Assembly: GCF_011752525.1 (NCBI RefSeq)
Contig: NZ_VWXI01000002.1
Coordinates: 372,001 to 436,000 of the forward strand
Reading direction: 5' to 3'
Source of the DNA: Pantoea sp. Cy-639
GTDB lineage: Bacteria; Pseudomonadota; Gammaproteobacteria; Pseudomonadales; Pseudomonadaceae
Length of the DNA: 64,000 nucleotides
Positions 55,427 through 64,000 of this stretch are shown here, one piece after another. The notes beneath the pieces are model-generated. The model did no database searches, was not told where the DNA came from, and worked only from the letters and a program-made list of their open reading frames with translations. Numbering within the stretch: position 1 is the first letter of the stretch; each line of letters begins with the position of its first letter. A program made the translations under genes and the position numbers.

Positions 55427-55963
55427 TCAGAAGTCCGCGTCCCACTCAACCCGCATCACGCCTGCTTCCAGGTCGATACCGAGCACGCATTGCGCCGTAT
55501 AGGGCAACAGACGCTCGCGATCATCCAGGCTGCCTGCGCAGGGTTTGACCACCATTACATCGTTCGCGCCGGTCTCCAACAGGTGATCGATCGTGCCGAA
55601 CAGCTGTTCGTCCTGATTGATGACCTTCAGGCCCACCAACTGGTACCAGTAGTACTCGTCGGCTGCCAGGTTGGGCAAAAGGCTCCGCGGGATGCAGATT
55701 TCGAAGCCGCTCAGAAGACGGGCTTCATCACGATCATCGAGGCCTTTGAGCTTCACGACCAGGCCCTTCTGGGAGCCACGACCGCTGACCAGCTCGACCT
55801 GCTTTACCTTGCCTTCGTGCCTGAGCGTCCAGCGCGGATAATCCAACAGGTTTTCAATCGGATCGGTAAAGGAATACACCTTCACCTCGCCGCGAACGCC
55901 GTGAACCGAAAAAATCTTGCCAACGACGATCAGGTCGTCAGCCTTTTCTGGCGTCGCGTTCAT
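55427..55963 (-). CDS. rimM: Ribosome maturation factor RimM
   Basis: Assists maturation of the 30S head by binding S19. The 178 aa protein has the N-terminal RimM barrel (VGKIFSVHGVRGEVKVYSFT) and a C-terminal PRC barrel (YYWYQLVGLKV, PYTAQCVLGIDLE). It starts 5 bp after rpsP. Confidence 0.97.
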   Translation of the reverse strand: MNATPEKADDLIVVGKIFSVHGVRGEVKVYSFTDPIENLLDYPRWTLRHEGKVKQVELVSGRGSQKGLVVKLKGLDDRDEARLLSGFEICIPRSLLPNLAADEYYWYQLVGLKVINQDEQLFGTIDHLLETGANDVMVVKPCAGSLDDRERLLPYTAQCVLGIDLEAGVMRVEWDADF

Positions 55964-55968
55964 ACTGC

Positions 55969-56220
55969 TCAGGCTGCGGCCTTGGCAGCTTCCTTCAGCA
56001 GCTGAGCAACACGCTCAGACGGCTGTGCGCCCTGGCTCAGCCAGTAGGTGACGCGCTCTTGGTTGACCGACAGCTTGACTTCAGCGCCCGAAGCGATCGG
56101 GTTGAAGAAGCCAACGCGCTCAACGAAACGGCCGTCACGGGCGTTACGCGAGTTGGTCACGGTCAGGTGGTAGAAAGGGCGCTTCTTGGAGCCGCCACGG
56201 GCAAGACGGATGGTTACCAT
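55969..56220 (-). CDS. rpsP: 30S ribosomal protein S16
   Basis: Small-subunit assembly protein, 83 aa, beginning [33 protein letters not shown] is the family signature. The open frame continues 44 codons upstream through the promoter region, but only the internal ATG fits the family. First gene of its operon. Confidence 0.98.
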   Translation of the reverse strand: MVTIRLARGGSKKRPFYHLTVTNSRNARDGRFVERVGFFNPIASGAEVKLSVNQERVTYWLSQGAQPSERVAQLLKEAAKAAA

Positions 56221-56294
56221 GTGAACATCGTTCCTATAGTCGGTGCTGCAAAACTGAATGCCCAATGGGCACACGCGTGCCCAAAAGGCCGCAT

Positions 56295-56323
56295 ATTCTC
56301 GGGGAATACACGGACATTTGCAA
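56295..56323 (-). promoter_or_regulatory. Likely rpsP operon promoter
   Basis: On the minus strand TTGCAA (56318-56323) is separated by 17 bases from GAGAAT (56295-56300), 75 bp upstream of the rpsP ATG. Good spacing and -35; the -10 matches four of six. Confidence 0.6.
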
Positions 56324-56415
56324 ATGCCTTTTTCGGCAAGCCCTTGGCCCACCGTTCAGCTCTGCCGGTTTCAGCCGCCTCGCGGCGGCCATGTTCCCGC
56401 CAAAGCGGGGGTCTG

Positions 56416-56444
56416 ACCGGCTCCCTTATATAAAGGAAGCCGGT
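56416..56444 (-). terminator. Hairpin after ffh
   Basis: ACCGGCTCCCTT pairs with AAGGAAGCCGGT (11 of 12) around a 5-base AT loop, 10 bp after the ffh stop. There is no U-tract. Confidence 0.55.
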
Positions 56445-56453
56445 CGGATTCGA

Positions 56454-57830
56454 TTACAGCTTCGGCATGCCGCCACCTGGCAGCATCCCGCCAAGGCCAC
56501 GCATCATCTTGGCCATGCCGCCCTTGGCGGAGAATTTCTTCATCATCTTCTGCATCTGCTTGTGCTGCTTGATCAGTCGGCCGATGTCCTGCACCTGGGT
56601 ACCGGAACCGAGGGCGATGCGGCGCTTGCGCGAGCCGCTGATCATGTCGGGGTCGCGACGCTCGGCAGGGGTCATGGAGTTGATGATCGCCTCCATCTGC
56701 TTGAACTGCTTCTCGGCCGCGCCCTGGGCATTGCCCATCTGCGACAGGTTGACGCCACCGATGCTCGGCAGCTTGTCCATCAGGCCGCCGAGGCCGCCCA
56801 TGTTCTTCATCTGCTGCAGCTGGTCGCGGAAGTCCTCGAGATCGAAGCCCTTGCCCTTCTTCAGCTTCTTGGCCAGCTTGTCGGCCTTGGCCTTGTCGAT
56901 GGTCTGCTCGGCCTGCTCGATCAGGCTGAGCACATCGCCCATGCCGAGGATGCGCGAGGCGATACGATCGGGGTGGAACGGCTCGAGGGCTTCGGTCTTC
57001 TCGCCCATGCCGATGAACTTGATCGGCTTGCCGGTGATGGCGCGCACCGACAGCGCGGCACCGCCACGGGCATCACCGTCGACCTTGGTCAGCACCACGC
57101 CGGTCAGCGGCAGGGCGTCGCCGAAGGCCTTGGCGGTGTTGGCGGCGTCCTGGCCGGTCATGGCGTCGACCACGAACAGGGTTTCGATCGGCTTGACCGC
57201 GGCATGCAGGGCCTTGATCTCGTCCATCATGTCGGCGTCGACGTGCAGGCGGCCGGCGGTGTCGACGATCACCACGTCGATGAACTTGAGCTTGGCCTCG
57301 CGAATCGCCGCCTCGGCAATGGCCACCGGCTTCTGGCTGATGTCGGACGGGAAGAAGGTCACGCCGATGTCGTTGGCCAGGGTCTCGAGCTGCTTGATCG
57401 CGGCCGGACGGTAGACGTCGGCCGAGACCACCATCACGCTCTTTTTCTTGCGCTCTTTCAGGTGACGCGCCAGCTTGCCGGCGGTGGTGGTCTTACCAGC
57501 ACCCTGCAGACCGGCCATCAGCACCACGGCGGGCGGAGCGGCATTGAGCGTCAGCTCTTCGTTGGCCGCGCCCATCAGGCTTTCCAGCTCGGCCTGGACG
57601 ATCTTCACGAAGGCCTGGCCCGGGGTCAGGCTGCGCGACACTTCGGTGCCGACCGCGCGTTCCTTGATGCTGTTGACGAAATCCTTGACCACCGGCAGGG
57701 CAACGTCGGCCTCGAGCAGGGCCATGCGCACTTCGCGCAACGTGTCCTTGATATTGTCTTCAGTCAGCTTGGCCTTGCCGGTGACATGGCGCAGCGTCTG
57801 TGACAGGCGGTCGGTCAGGTTTTCGAACAT
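56454..57830 (-). CDS. ffh: Signal recognition particle protein Ffh
   Basis: SRP54 GTPase that binds signal sequences on nascent membrane proteins and docks with FtsY. The 458 aa protein has the N domain, the G1 loop GLQGAGKTTTAGKLA near residue 104, DTAGRLHVD, TKVDGDARGG, and the Met-rich M domain with SGSRKRRIALGSG for 4.5S RNA binding. I start at MFENLTDRLS; upstream open frame is non-coding. Confidence 0.98.
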   Translation of the reverse strand: MFENLTDRLSQTLRHVTGKAKLTEDNIKDTLREVRMALLEADVALPVVKDFVNSIKERAVGTEVSRSLTPGQAFVKIVQAELESLMGAANEELTLNAAPPAVVLMAGLQGAGKTTTAGKLARHLKERKKKSVMVVSADVYRPAAIKQLETLANDIGVTFFPSDISQKPVAIAEAAIREAKLKFIDVVIVDTAGRLHVDADMMDEIKALHAAVKPIETLFVVDAMTGQDAANTAKAFGDALPLTGVVLTKVDGDARGGAALSVRAITGKPIKFIGMGEKTEALEPFHPDRIASRILGMGDVLSLIEQAEQTIDKAKADKLAKKLKKGKGFDLEDFRDQLQQMKNMGGLGGLMDKLPSIGGVNLSQMGNAQGAAEKQFKQMEAIINSMTPAERRDPDMISGSRKRRIALGSGTQVQDIGRLIKQHKQMQKMMKKFSAKGGMAKMMRGLGGMLPGGGMPKL

Positions 57831-58133
57831 GGTGATCCTTTCAGGCCCAGTGAAGCCGAGGTTTTTCAGGTGCCCAGGGGGAAAGTACACACGCGCCGGG
57901 CACAACAAGGCGGCGATTATAGCGAAGACTGGGAGCGGCGCACACCTTGCGCTGGACCACCGGGCAAACGTGTCGTGCGATTGGCGCAACCGGCACCGCG
58001 CCGCATGACACCGGCACGCCGGTGTTCGCCGGCAAGCTCGGCGCCTGCATCGCCCGCGATTGATACGCAGTCTTCCTTGCCCACCGCGTTCTATGCCAAA
58101 CTCCGTCCCTTTAGGGCTTGCCTGCCAGGACTT
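57831..58133. other. Divergent promoter region ffh / ypjD-like gene
   Basis: 303 bp with no gene. It holds a perfect TATAAT for ffh on the minus strand (57916-57921). I see no convincing promoter for the plus-strand gene and no strong hairpin. Confidence 0.6.
57916..57921 (-). promoter_or_regulatory. Likely ffh promoter (-10)
   Basis: Perfect TATAAT on the minus strand, 86 bp before the ffh start. The -35 region at the right distance is poor. Confidence 0.5.
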
Positions 58134-58943
58134 ATGTTCTCTTCACCCAGCCTCATCCCCAATCTGATCGCCGCCTTCCTTTATCTGGCCGCGACTGTCT
58201 ACCAGGCCACCGGCCTGGCCCGTGGCGCCCGCGCCGATAAACGGCTGCTTGGCCTGCTCGGGATGCTGGCCGTGCTCGCCCAGTCCGGCGCGCTGCTCTT
58301 CCAGCTGATCACCCCGCTTGGCCTGAGCCTCGACTTCTTCAGCGCCGCCAGCCTGATCGCCGTGGCGGTGATCGGCCTGACGCTGATCGCCTGTCTGAGC
58401 ATTCCCGTGGAGAACCTGCTGGTGCTGCTGTTCCCGCTGGGGGCGGTGACGGCGTTGCTGGCCCAATTCGCCCCACCCGGCACGGTGCCGCTGGTCAACG
58501 AAGCGCCCGGCATTCTCGCGCACATCCTGCTGTCGATTCTGGCCTACGGCCTGTTCACCATCGCGGTGTTCCAGGCACTGTTGCTGTTGCTGCAGGATCG
58601 TCAGCTGAAGAACAAGCATCCGTCCGGACTGATCCGCAACTTCCCACCGCTGCAGACCATGGAAAGCCTGCTGTTCGGCTTCCTCTGGGCCGGCTGGGGC
58701 CTGCTGTCGCTGTCGCTGATTTCCGGCTGGCTGTTCCTCGACAACCTGTTCGCCCAGCACCTGGTGCACAAGACCTTGCTGGCCTGCCTGGCCTGGATCG
58801 TCTTCGGCGTGCTGCTGTGGGGCCGTACCCGCCTGGGCTGGCGTGGCCACAAGGCGATCCGCTGGACCCTCGCGGGTTTCTGCCTGCTGATGCTGGCCTA
58901 TTTCGGCAGCAAGCTGGTCCGCGAATTCATCCTGCATATCTGA
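58134..58943 (+). CDS. Cytochrome c assembly (CcsA/YpjD)-like membrane protein
   Basis: Inner membrane protein of 269 aa with about eight hydrophobic segments, resembling CcsA/HemX-type proteins (YpjD in E. coli). The conserved region GILAHILLSILAYGLFTIAV contains a His in the place used for haem binding in CcsA. WAGWGLLSLSLISGW recalls the WWD region but lacks the full motif, so a role in haem delivery is unproven. The neighbour corC-like gene starts 7 bp later; the pair beside ffh is typical for gamma-proteobacteria. Confidence 0.85.
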   Translation: MFSSPSLIPNLIAAFLYLAATVYQATGLARGARADKRLLGLLGMLAVLAQSGALLFQLITPLGLSLDFFSAASLIAVAVIGLTLIACLSIPVENLLVLLFPLGAVTALLAQFAPPGTVPLVNEAPGILAHILLSILAYGLFTIAVFQALLLLLQDRQLKNKHPSGLIRNFPPLQTMESLLFGFLWAGWGLLSLSLISGWLFLDNLFAQHLVHKTLLACLAWIVFGVLLWGRTRLGWRGHKAIRWTLAGFCLLMLAYFGSKLVREFILHI

Positions 58944-58950
58944 CGGCCCC

Positions 58951-60144
58951 ATGGACACTCTGCCGTACGCCCCGCTGCTCGGCACCCTCGCACTGGCCCT
59001 GCTGTGGTCGGCGCTGTTCACCGCGGTGGATTGCGCCCGCCAGCAGTTCAACGGTCGCGGCGACGCCAGCGAACCTGCCGTGCCGATCCAGGCCCTGGTC
59101 CTGTGCGCCAGCTTCGGCAAGTTGCTGGTATTGGGCCTGGCCTGCCTGATCGGCCAACGCCACAGTGGCGAGCACGGTTTCTGGCTCGCCGGCCTGACCG
59201 CCACGCTGGCCCTTTTGGTGCTGGCCGAATACCTGCCTCGACGCCTGGCCCGACGCAACCCACAGACATTCATCAGCCTTGGCGGCAACCTGCTCGCTGT
59301 TCCACTGAAACTGCTGCAGCCGCTGGCCTGCCTGCTCGACGGCTGCGCCAGGCTGATCCTGCGGCCATTTCGGGTGACAACCAGCGCCATCGCCCTGCAC
59401 CCGCAGGAAGACGATGCCGACCCGGACGCTCCCCACGACCCCGTTCACCACGGCATCAACGAAGGCCTGCAGGCGCTGGACAAGATCACCGTCAACGACA
59501 TCCTGGTGCCGCGCAACGAAGTGGACGGCATCAACCTCGACGACCCGATCGAGCGCATCGTCGAGCAGTTGATCGTCAGTCGCCATACGCGCCTGCCGGT
59601 GTTCCACAGCGATATCAACCAAGTCGAGGCGGTGCTCAACACCAAGCTCATCAGCCACCTGCTGCCCCGCGCCGAACTGACCCTGGAAACCTTGCGGGCC
59701 GCCTGCTACGAGCCCTACTTCGTCCCGGAAAGCACCCCGCTGCAGATGCAACTGCTGAACTTCCACAAGCAGCAGCGGCGCATGGGCGTGGTAGTGGACG
59801 AGTATGGCGAGGTGCTGGGCATCGTCACCCTGGAAGACATCCTCGAGGAAATCGTCGGCGAGTTCGAGGACGAACACAGCCTCGACAACCCCCATGTCCA
59901 TCCGCAGGCCGACGGTCGTTTCGTCATCGAAGGCACCGCCTCGCTGCGCGAGATCAACCGTTCGCTGGGCTGGCACCTGCCCTGCGACGGCGGCCCGAAG
60001 ACCCTCAACGGCCTGGTCACCGAAGCCCTGGAAAGCATCCCGGAAAGCGCGGTGTGCCTGAAGATCGGCCGCTATCGCCTGGAAATCCTCGAAACCGAGG
60101 ACAATTGCGCCAGCAAGGTACTGGTCTGGACCGTGACCCGGTAG
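58951..60144 (+). CDS. HlyC/CorC-family CBS-domain membrane protein
   Basis: Protein of 397 aa related to the CNNM/CorC magnesium or cobalt efflux proteins. It has three hydrophobic segments (about 8-28, 48-68, 75-95), a linker, two CBS domains from about residue 180 (ITVNDILVPRNEVDGI; MGVVVDEYGEVLGIVTLED) and the C-terminal CorC_HlyC domain. The N-terminal membrane part is more diverged than the CBS part. The transported ion, if any, is unknown. Likely one transcript with the preceding gene. Confidence 0.87.
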   Translation: MDTLPYAPLLGTLALALLWSALFTAVDCARQQFNGRGDASEPAVPIQALVLCASFGKLLVLGLACLIGQRHSGEHGFWLAGLTATLALLVLAEYLPRRLARRNPQTFISLGGNLLAVPLKLLQPLACLLDGCARLILRPFRVTTSAIALHPQEDDADPDAPHDPVHHGINEGLQALDKITVNDILVPRNEVDGINLDDPIERIVEQLIVSRHTRLPVFHSDINQVEAVLNTKLISHLLPRAELTLETLRAACYEPYFVPESTPLQMQLLNFHKQQRRMGVVVDEYGEVLGIVTLEDILEEIVGEFEDEHSLDNPHVHPQADGRFVIEGTASLREINRSLGWHLPCDGGPKTLNGLVTEALESIPESAVCLKIGRYRLEILETEDNCASKVLVWTVTR

Positions 60145-60385
60145 CTATACTCGGTCCACGCTTACCCAGCCCTGCCGCCCCGCCTGCTACCCGCACCCGG
60201 CGCTCCGCGGCCAGCGCGCATCACTGACACGCCCGCGGCCCTGCTTCAGCACCCCGAACAGCGCCCGCCTCCCTTCTATCCCCTGGGCTATCGTCAGTCA
60301 CGCCACTCATAACAATACGCTCCGGCTCCCGTGTGCCTGCCACATGGGCCGTGCCCCATGGAGCACCGACTGTCAGGGATCCCGC

Positions 60386-61690
60386 ATGACTACCAGCAGC
60401 ACCTATGCCGAGCCTGCCTCGGCCGCCCCGGTCAACTCGCCTGCCCGGGTGGCGACCGCCAGCTTCATCGGCACCGCCATCGAGTTCTACGACTTCTACG
60501 TCTACGCCACCGCCGCCGCGCTGGTGATCGGCCCGGTGTTCTTTCCATCCGGGTCAGGCACCGCGCAGATGCTCGCGGCCTTCCTCACCTTCGGCATCGC
60601 CTTCCTCGCCCGGCCGCTGGGCTCGGCGCTGTTCGGTCACTTCGGCGACCGCATCGGGCGCAAATCGACCCTGGTCGCCTCGCTGCTGCTGATGGGCGTT
60701 TCCACCACCTTGATCGGCGTGCTGCCCGGCTACGACAGCATTGGGGTATGGGCGCCGGTGTTGCTCTGCCTGCTGCGCTTCGGCCAAGGCCTGGGACTGG
60801 GCGGCGAATGGGGCGGCGCGGCATTGCTGGCCACCGAGAACGCCCCCGAAGGCAAGCGCGCCTGGTACGGCATGTTCCCGCAACTGGGCCCGTCGATCGG
60901 TTTTCTCGCCGCCAACGGCCTGTTCCTCACCCTCGCCCTGCTGCTCAGCGACGAGCAGTTCCGCGACTGGGGCTGGCGCATTCCGTTCCTGCTCAGCGCC
61001 GCGCTGGTGCTGGTGGGCCTGTACGTGCGCCTGAAACTCGAGGAGAGCCCGGTGTTCGCCAAGGCCGTGGCACGCCATGAGCGGGTGAAGATGCCGGTGG
61101 TCGACCTGTTCGCCCGCTACTGGCTGGCGACCCTGCTCGGCGCGGCGGCGATGGTGGTGTGCTACGCGCTGTTCTACATCTCCACGGTGTTCTCGCTGAG
61201 CTATGGCGTATCGACGCTGGGCTACAGCCGCGAGAGCTTCCTCGGCATGTTGTGTTTTGCCGTGGTCTTCATGGCCCTGGCCACGCCGCTGTCGGCCTGG
61301 CTCAGCGATCGTTACGGGCGCAAGCCGGTGCTGATCGTCGGCGGTTTGCTGGCGATCGCCTCGGGCTTTGCCATGGAGCCGCTGCTGACATCGGGCTCGA
61401 CCGCAGGCGTGACACTGTTCCTGAGCATCGAGCTGTTCCTGATGGGAGTGACCTTCGCACCGATGGGGGCACTGCTGCCGGAGCTGTTCCCGACCCACGT
61501 GCGTTACACCGGCGCTTCGGCGGCCTACAACCTGGGTGGCATCGTTGGCGCCTCGGCGGCACCGTTCTTTGCCCAGAAGCTGGTGAGCATGGGGGGATTG
61601 AGCTGGGTAGGTGGTTATGTATCGGCAGCGGCGGTGATCAGCCTGGTGGCCGTGCTGTGCCTGAAAGAGACGCGCAATACCGCACTTTGA
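60386..61690 (+). CDS. MFS transporter, metabolite:H+ symporter (MHS) family
   Basis: Inner membrane proton symporter of 434 aa with about 12 membrane segments. The N-terminus ATASFIGTAIEFYDFYVYAT is the MHS pattern (ProP, ShiA, KgtP relatives). The MFS loop motif GHFGDRIGRK occurs after helix 2, and SDRYGRKPVL is repeated in the second half. Substrate probably a small organic acid or osmolyte, not determinable. It stands alone with a 241 bp upstream gap in which I see no certain promoter. Confidence 0.9.
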   Translation: MTTSSTYAEPASAAPVNSPARVATASFIGTAIEFYDFYVYATAAALVIGPVFFPSGSGTAQMLAAFLTFGIAFLARPLGSALFGHFGDRIGRKSTLVASLLLMGVSTTLIGVLPGYDSIGVWAPVLLCLLRFGQGLGLGGEWGGAALLATENAPEGKRAWYGMFPQLGPSIGFLAANGLFLTLALLLSDEQFRDWGWRIPFLLSAALVLVGLYVRLKLEESPVFAKAVARHERVKMPVVDLFARYWLATLLGAAAMVVCYALFYISTVFSLSYGVSTLGYSRESFLGMLCFAVVFMALATPLSAWLSDRYGRKPVLIVGGLLAIASGFAMEPLLTSGSTAGVTLFLSIELFLMGVTFAPMGALLPELFPTHVRYTGASAAYNLGGIVGASAAPFFAQKLVSMGGLSWVGGYVSAAAVISLVAVLCLKETRNTAL

Positions 61691-61694
61691 CCCC

Positions 61695-61758
61695 ATCGCG
61701 GGGCAAGCCTACGCCCACGCCAGGCCGAAACCTGCGTGGGAGCGGGCTTGCCCCGCGA
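61695..61758. repeat. Inverted REP pair between MFS gene and purT
   Basis: Two REP units facing each other (61695-61718 and 61736-61758) between two convergent genes, 5 bp after the transporter stop. The second has the consensus core GTGGGAGCGGGCTTGCCCCG. Confidence 0.8.
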
Positions 61759-61768
61759 AGGTGTCACA

Positions 61769-62950
61769 TCAGAACTCGACCTTGACCGCCTGCGAGGCAC
61801 GAGTCGCCTTGGCCCGCGCCGCTTCGACCGATACATCGCGCGCCAGGCACACGCCCATGCGGCGGGTGCCGTTGATCTCAGGCTTGCCGAACAGGCGAAT
61901 GGCGGTGTCCGGCTCGCTCAGGGCGGCGCCGAGGTTGGCGAAACTGGTCTGCTGCGACTGCCCCTCGGGCAGAATCACCGCCGAGGCCGACGGCCCGAAC
62001 TGACGCACCACCGGGATCGGCAGGCCGAGGATCGCGCGGGCATGCAGGGCGAACTGCGACAGATCCTGGGAAATCAGGGTGACCAGGCCTGTGTCGTGCG
62101 GGCGCGGCGAGACTTCGCTGAACCACACCTGGTCGCCCTTGACGAACAGTTCCACGCCGAACAGGCCACGCCCGCCCAGCGCGTCGGTGACTGCCTGGGC
62201 CACCCGCTGCGATTCGGCCAGGGCCTTCGCGCTCATGGCCTGTGGCTGCCAGGACTCCTGGTAGTCGCCCTTCTCCTGGCGGTGGCCGACCGGCTCGAGG
62301 AAGGTGGTACCGCCGACATGGCGCACGGTCAGCAGGGTGATTTCGTACTCGAAGTCGATGAAACCCTCGATGATCACCCGGCCCTTGCCGGCTCGGCCAC
62401 CTTCCTGGGCATAGTCCCAGGCTCGCTGCAGGTCGTCGGCACTGCGCAACAGGCTCTGGCCCTTGCCCGACGAACTCATCACCGGCTTGACCACGCACGG
62501 GTAGCCAAGGTCGGCGACGGCCTTGCTGTAGTCCTCGAAGGTATCGGCGAAGTGGTACGGCGAGGTCGGCAGGTCCAGCTCCTCGGCTGCCAGGCGGCGG
62601 ATGCCCTCGCGGTTCATGGTCAGCTGGGTGGCACGGGCGGTGGGTACCACGTTGAACCCTTCGTTTTCCAGCTCGACGAGTGTGGCGGTGGCGATGGCTT
62701 CGATTTCAGGGACGATGTAGTGCGGTTTCTCGGCCTCGATCACCGCACGCAGGGCGACACCGTCGAGCATGTTGATCACGTGGCTGCGGTGCGCGACCTG
62801 CATGGCCGGCGCATTGGCGTAACGGTCCACGGCGATCACTTCGACGCCCAGGCGCTGCAACTCGATCACCACTTCCTTGCCCAACTCGCCGCAGCCGCAC
62901 AGCAGTACACGGGTCGCGGTGGGCGACAATGGGGTTCCGATACGGGTCAT
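61769..62950 (-). CDS. purT: Formate-dependent GAR transformylase PurT
   Basis: ATP-grasp enzyme forming formyl-GAR from GAR and formate in purine synthesis. The 393 aa protein has the N-terminal [19 protein letters not shown], the ATP-grasp loop [12 protein letters not shown], and the metal-binding end [20 protein letters not shown]. Length is standard. Confidence 0.97.
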   Translation of the reverse strand: MTRIGTPLSPTATRVLLCGCGELGKEVVIELQRLGVEVIAVDRYANAPAMQVAHRSHVINMLDGVALRAVIEAEKPHYIVPEIEAIATATLVELENEGFNVVPTARATQLTMNREGIRRLAAEELDLPTSPYHFADTFEDYSKAVADLGYPCVVKPVMSSSGKGQSLLRSADDLQRAWDYAQEGGRAGKGRVIIEGFIDFEYEITLLTVRHVGGTTFLEPVGHRQEKGDYQESWQPQAMSAKALAESQRVAQAVTDALGGRGLFGVELFVKGDQVWFSEVSPRPHDTGLVTLISQDLSQFALHARAILGLPIPVVRQFGPSASAVILPEGQSQQTSFANLGAALSEPDTAIRLFGKPEINGTRRMGVCLARDVSVEAARAKATRASQAVKVEF

Positions 62951-63024
62951 TTCAGGTCCTCGAAGACATCCGGGGCTGCGCCACGCTGGCTGCCGCCCGC
63001 TGAAAAATGGACCGATATTCTACA

Positions 63025-63492
63025 TCAGGATGCCGCCAGCGCGCGCCGTGCACGCCAGGCCATGATCAGCCAGACCACGGTGACCCCGGCGAACTTCGAG
63101 GCCAGCGCGGTACCGATCACCGCCGGGGTCAGCGCGCCGATCATGCCGAAGAAGATGAAGGTGTCCACCGGGATGCTCAGCGCCGAGCTGAGCCACAGGC
63201 GATCACGCAAGGGACGGCGGGTGACGCTGAACACCAGCCAGTCGATCAGTTCGGAAACGAAGAACGCCGTCGCGCTGGCCAGGGCGATGGCCGGCTCCGA
63301 GGTGGCATAGGACAACACCAGCGCCACCAGCATCGCCAGCAGCGCGCCATGCCCGTAGCGGGTCTGCACCATGTCGCGCAGGATGAACACCAGGCCGCCC
63401 CAGGCGGACCAGATCACGTCCAGGTGCGGCGCGCTGGAAAAGGCGTAGTTGATCAGCACCACGCTGCTGATGTAGGCGATGAGATAGAACAT
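63025..63492 (-). CDS. VUT-family (YhhQ-related) membrane protein
   Basis: Integral membrane protein of 155 aa with about five hydrophobic segments. The middle region ATAFFVSELIDWLVFSV and the following SIPVDTFIFFGMIG resemble the VUT/DUF165 family, whose YhhQ members import queuosine precursors. It is shorter than YhhQ (about 220 aa), so the same function is only possible. No preQ1 riboswitch was recognised upstream. Confidence 0.8.
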   Translation of the reverse strand: MFYLIAYISSVVLINYAFSSAPHLDVIWSAWGGLVFILRDMVQTRYGHGALLAMLVALVLSYATSEPAIALASATAFFVSELIDWLVFSVTRRPLRDRLWLSSALSIPVDTFIFFGMIGALTPAVIGTALASKFAGVTVVWLIMAWRARRALAAS

Positions 63493-63538
63493 GATGACTG
63501 TTTGGTTTGGGCAAGCCGGACAGATTAGCGTTGCCCCT

Positions 63539-63562
63539 ATCGCGGGGCAAGCCCGCTCCCAC
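63539..63562. repeat. REP element between VUT and DUF1289 genes
   Basis: Reverse-oriented REP core (CGCGGGGCAAGCCCGCTCCC), 23 bp after the DUF1289 gene stop and upstream of the VUT gene. Confidence 0.8.
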
Positions 63563-63585
63563 GCGACAATCCTCGCGGGAGGAGA

Positions 63586-63783
63586 CTACAGGCCGATGAT
63601 CAGCCCCGCCGCCGCCGCGCGCTCGTGACAGCGCTGCAACACCAGCCGCCGCTCGGTGTTGTCCATGCGGCCCCAGCGGGTGATCTCGTCCACCGTGCGC
63701 TGGCAGCCGGTGCAGATATCCTGCTCGTCCAGTGCGCAGATGCTGACGCAGGGCGAGGCCACGGGGCGTTCGTCACTCATCAT
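63586..63783 (-). CDS. DUF1289 small cysteine-rich protein
   Basis: Protein of 65 aa with the DUF1289 pattern [20 protein letters not shown], whose cysteines are probably a metal site, followed by EITRWGRM. Its function is unknown. Start is one of two adjacent ATGs that overlap the stop of the preceding gamma-carbonic anhydrase gene (ATGATGAGTGA), so the two are coupled. Confidence 0.88.
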   Translation of the reverse strand: MMSDERPVASPCVSICALDEQDICTGCQRTVDEITRWGRMDNTERRLVLQRCHERAAAAGLIIGL

Positions 63784-64000
63784 CGACGACCAGCTCCGCC
63801 GCGTAACGCTGGGCGTTGTGCACGTAGTGCGCGGCGCTGGCCTCGAGCATGCGTTTCTGCAGCTCGGTCAGCTCGCGCACCACCTTGCCCGGCGAGCCCA
63901 TCACCAGCGAACCGTCGGGAATCTCCTTGCCTTCGGGAATCAGCGCGTTGGCGCCGATGATGCAGTGCTTGCCGATGCGCGCGCCGTTGAGAATCACCGC
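63773..64000 (-). CDS. Gamma-carbonic anhydrase family protein, 5' end beyond window
   Basis: C-terminal 75 codons only. The hexapeptide-repeat end ([21 protein letters not shown], here in its first 20 residues) and [14 protein letters not shown] followed by a C-terminal helix are typical of the YrdA/PaaY gamma-class family. Whether it has anhydrase activity cannot be judged, because the zinc histidines lie outside the window. Confidence 0.88.
   Translation of the reverse strand, partial: AVILNGARIGKHCIIGANALIPEGKEIPDGSLVMGSPGKVVRELTELQKRMLEASAAHYVHNAQRYAAELVVDDE

Noticed and set aside
63025..63492. A preQ1 riboswitch expected upstream of the VUT-family gene.
   Set aside because: The upstream stretch contains a REP element and overlaps the approach to the DUF1289 gene; no preQ1 aptamer pattern was seen.

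Overview
The window is chromosomal DNA from a gamma-proteobacterium of the genus Pseudomonas, most likely the P. putida group. The evidence is high GC content with C/G-ending codons, the gene order (rnhB-lpxB-lpxA-fabZ-lpxD-skp-bamA-rseP-dxr-cdsA-uppS-frr-pyrH-tsf-rpsB, then divergent map-glnD-dapC), and scattered REP elements of the GTGGGAGCGGGCTTGCCCCGCGA type. Almost all of it is conserved core genome. I see no tRNA or rRNA gene, CRISPR array, insertion sequence, prophage or plasmid module.

Layout. 1-14,330 (minus strand): envelope and growth block covering lipid A synthesis (lpxB, lpxA, lpxD), fatty acid dehydration (fabZ), outer membrane protein assembly (skp, bamA), the sigma-E protease rseP, isoprenoid and phospholipid precursors (dxr, cdsA, uppS), ribosome recycling, UMP kinase, EF-Ts and S2. 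14,690-19,415 (plus): map, the nitrogen sensor glnD, and dapC. 19,514-25,406: a Na+/H+ antiporter, an ArsC/Spx-like reductase, dapD, csdA-csdE and the convergent tcdA. 25,641-30,734 (plus): an NdvB-like glucan synthase, dapE, rlmA and a small conserved gene. With dapC and dapD, dapE makes three lysine/diaminopimelate genes in the window. 30,820-35,472: cold-shock protein, plsB, a YbaY-type lipoprotein, a DUF4197 protein and a small YbaY-like orphan.

35,518-40,500: RND efflux pump with its lipoprotein adaptor and a divergent TetR regulator, laid out like MexK-MexJ-MexL. 40,501-41,443: the only sizeable non-genic stretch and the most unusual DNA here. Two diverged inverted copies of an intergenic repeat, whose outer 56 bp match at 48 positions, enclose a hexanucleotide array, a heptanucleotide array and a REP. 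41,444-53,691: recJ, yaeQ, a class III CoA-transferase with an orphan periplasmic binding protein, two small Pseudomonas genes (DUF3509-like and a degenerate receiver), thrC, hom, dsbC, xerD and a second cation/proton antiporter. 53,770-57,830 (minus): thioesterase, rplS, trmD, rimM, rpsP and ffh. 58,134-64,000: a cytochrome-c-assembly-like membrane protein, a CorC/HlyC-type CBS protein, an MHS-family transporter, purT, a VUT-family membrane protein, a DUF1289 protein and the 3' end of a gamma-carbonic anhydrase.

No convincing new multi-gene system was found. The best leads are the composite repeat at 40,537-41,386, the abrupt change to G/T-ending codons in the 3' ends of the two genes that converge on it, and the small YbaY-like protein at 35,146.
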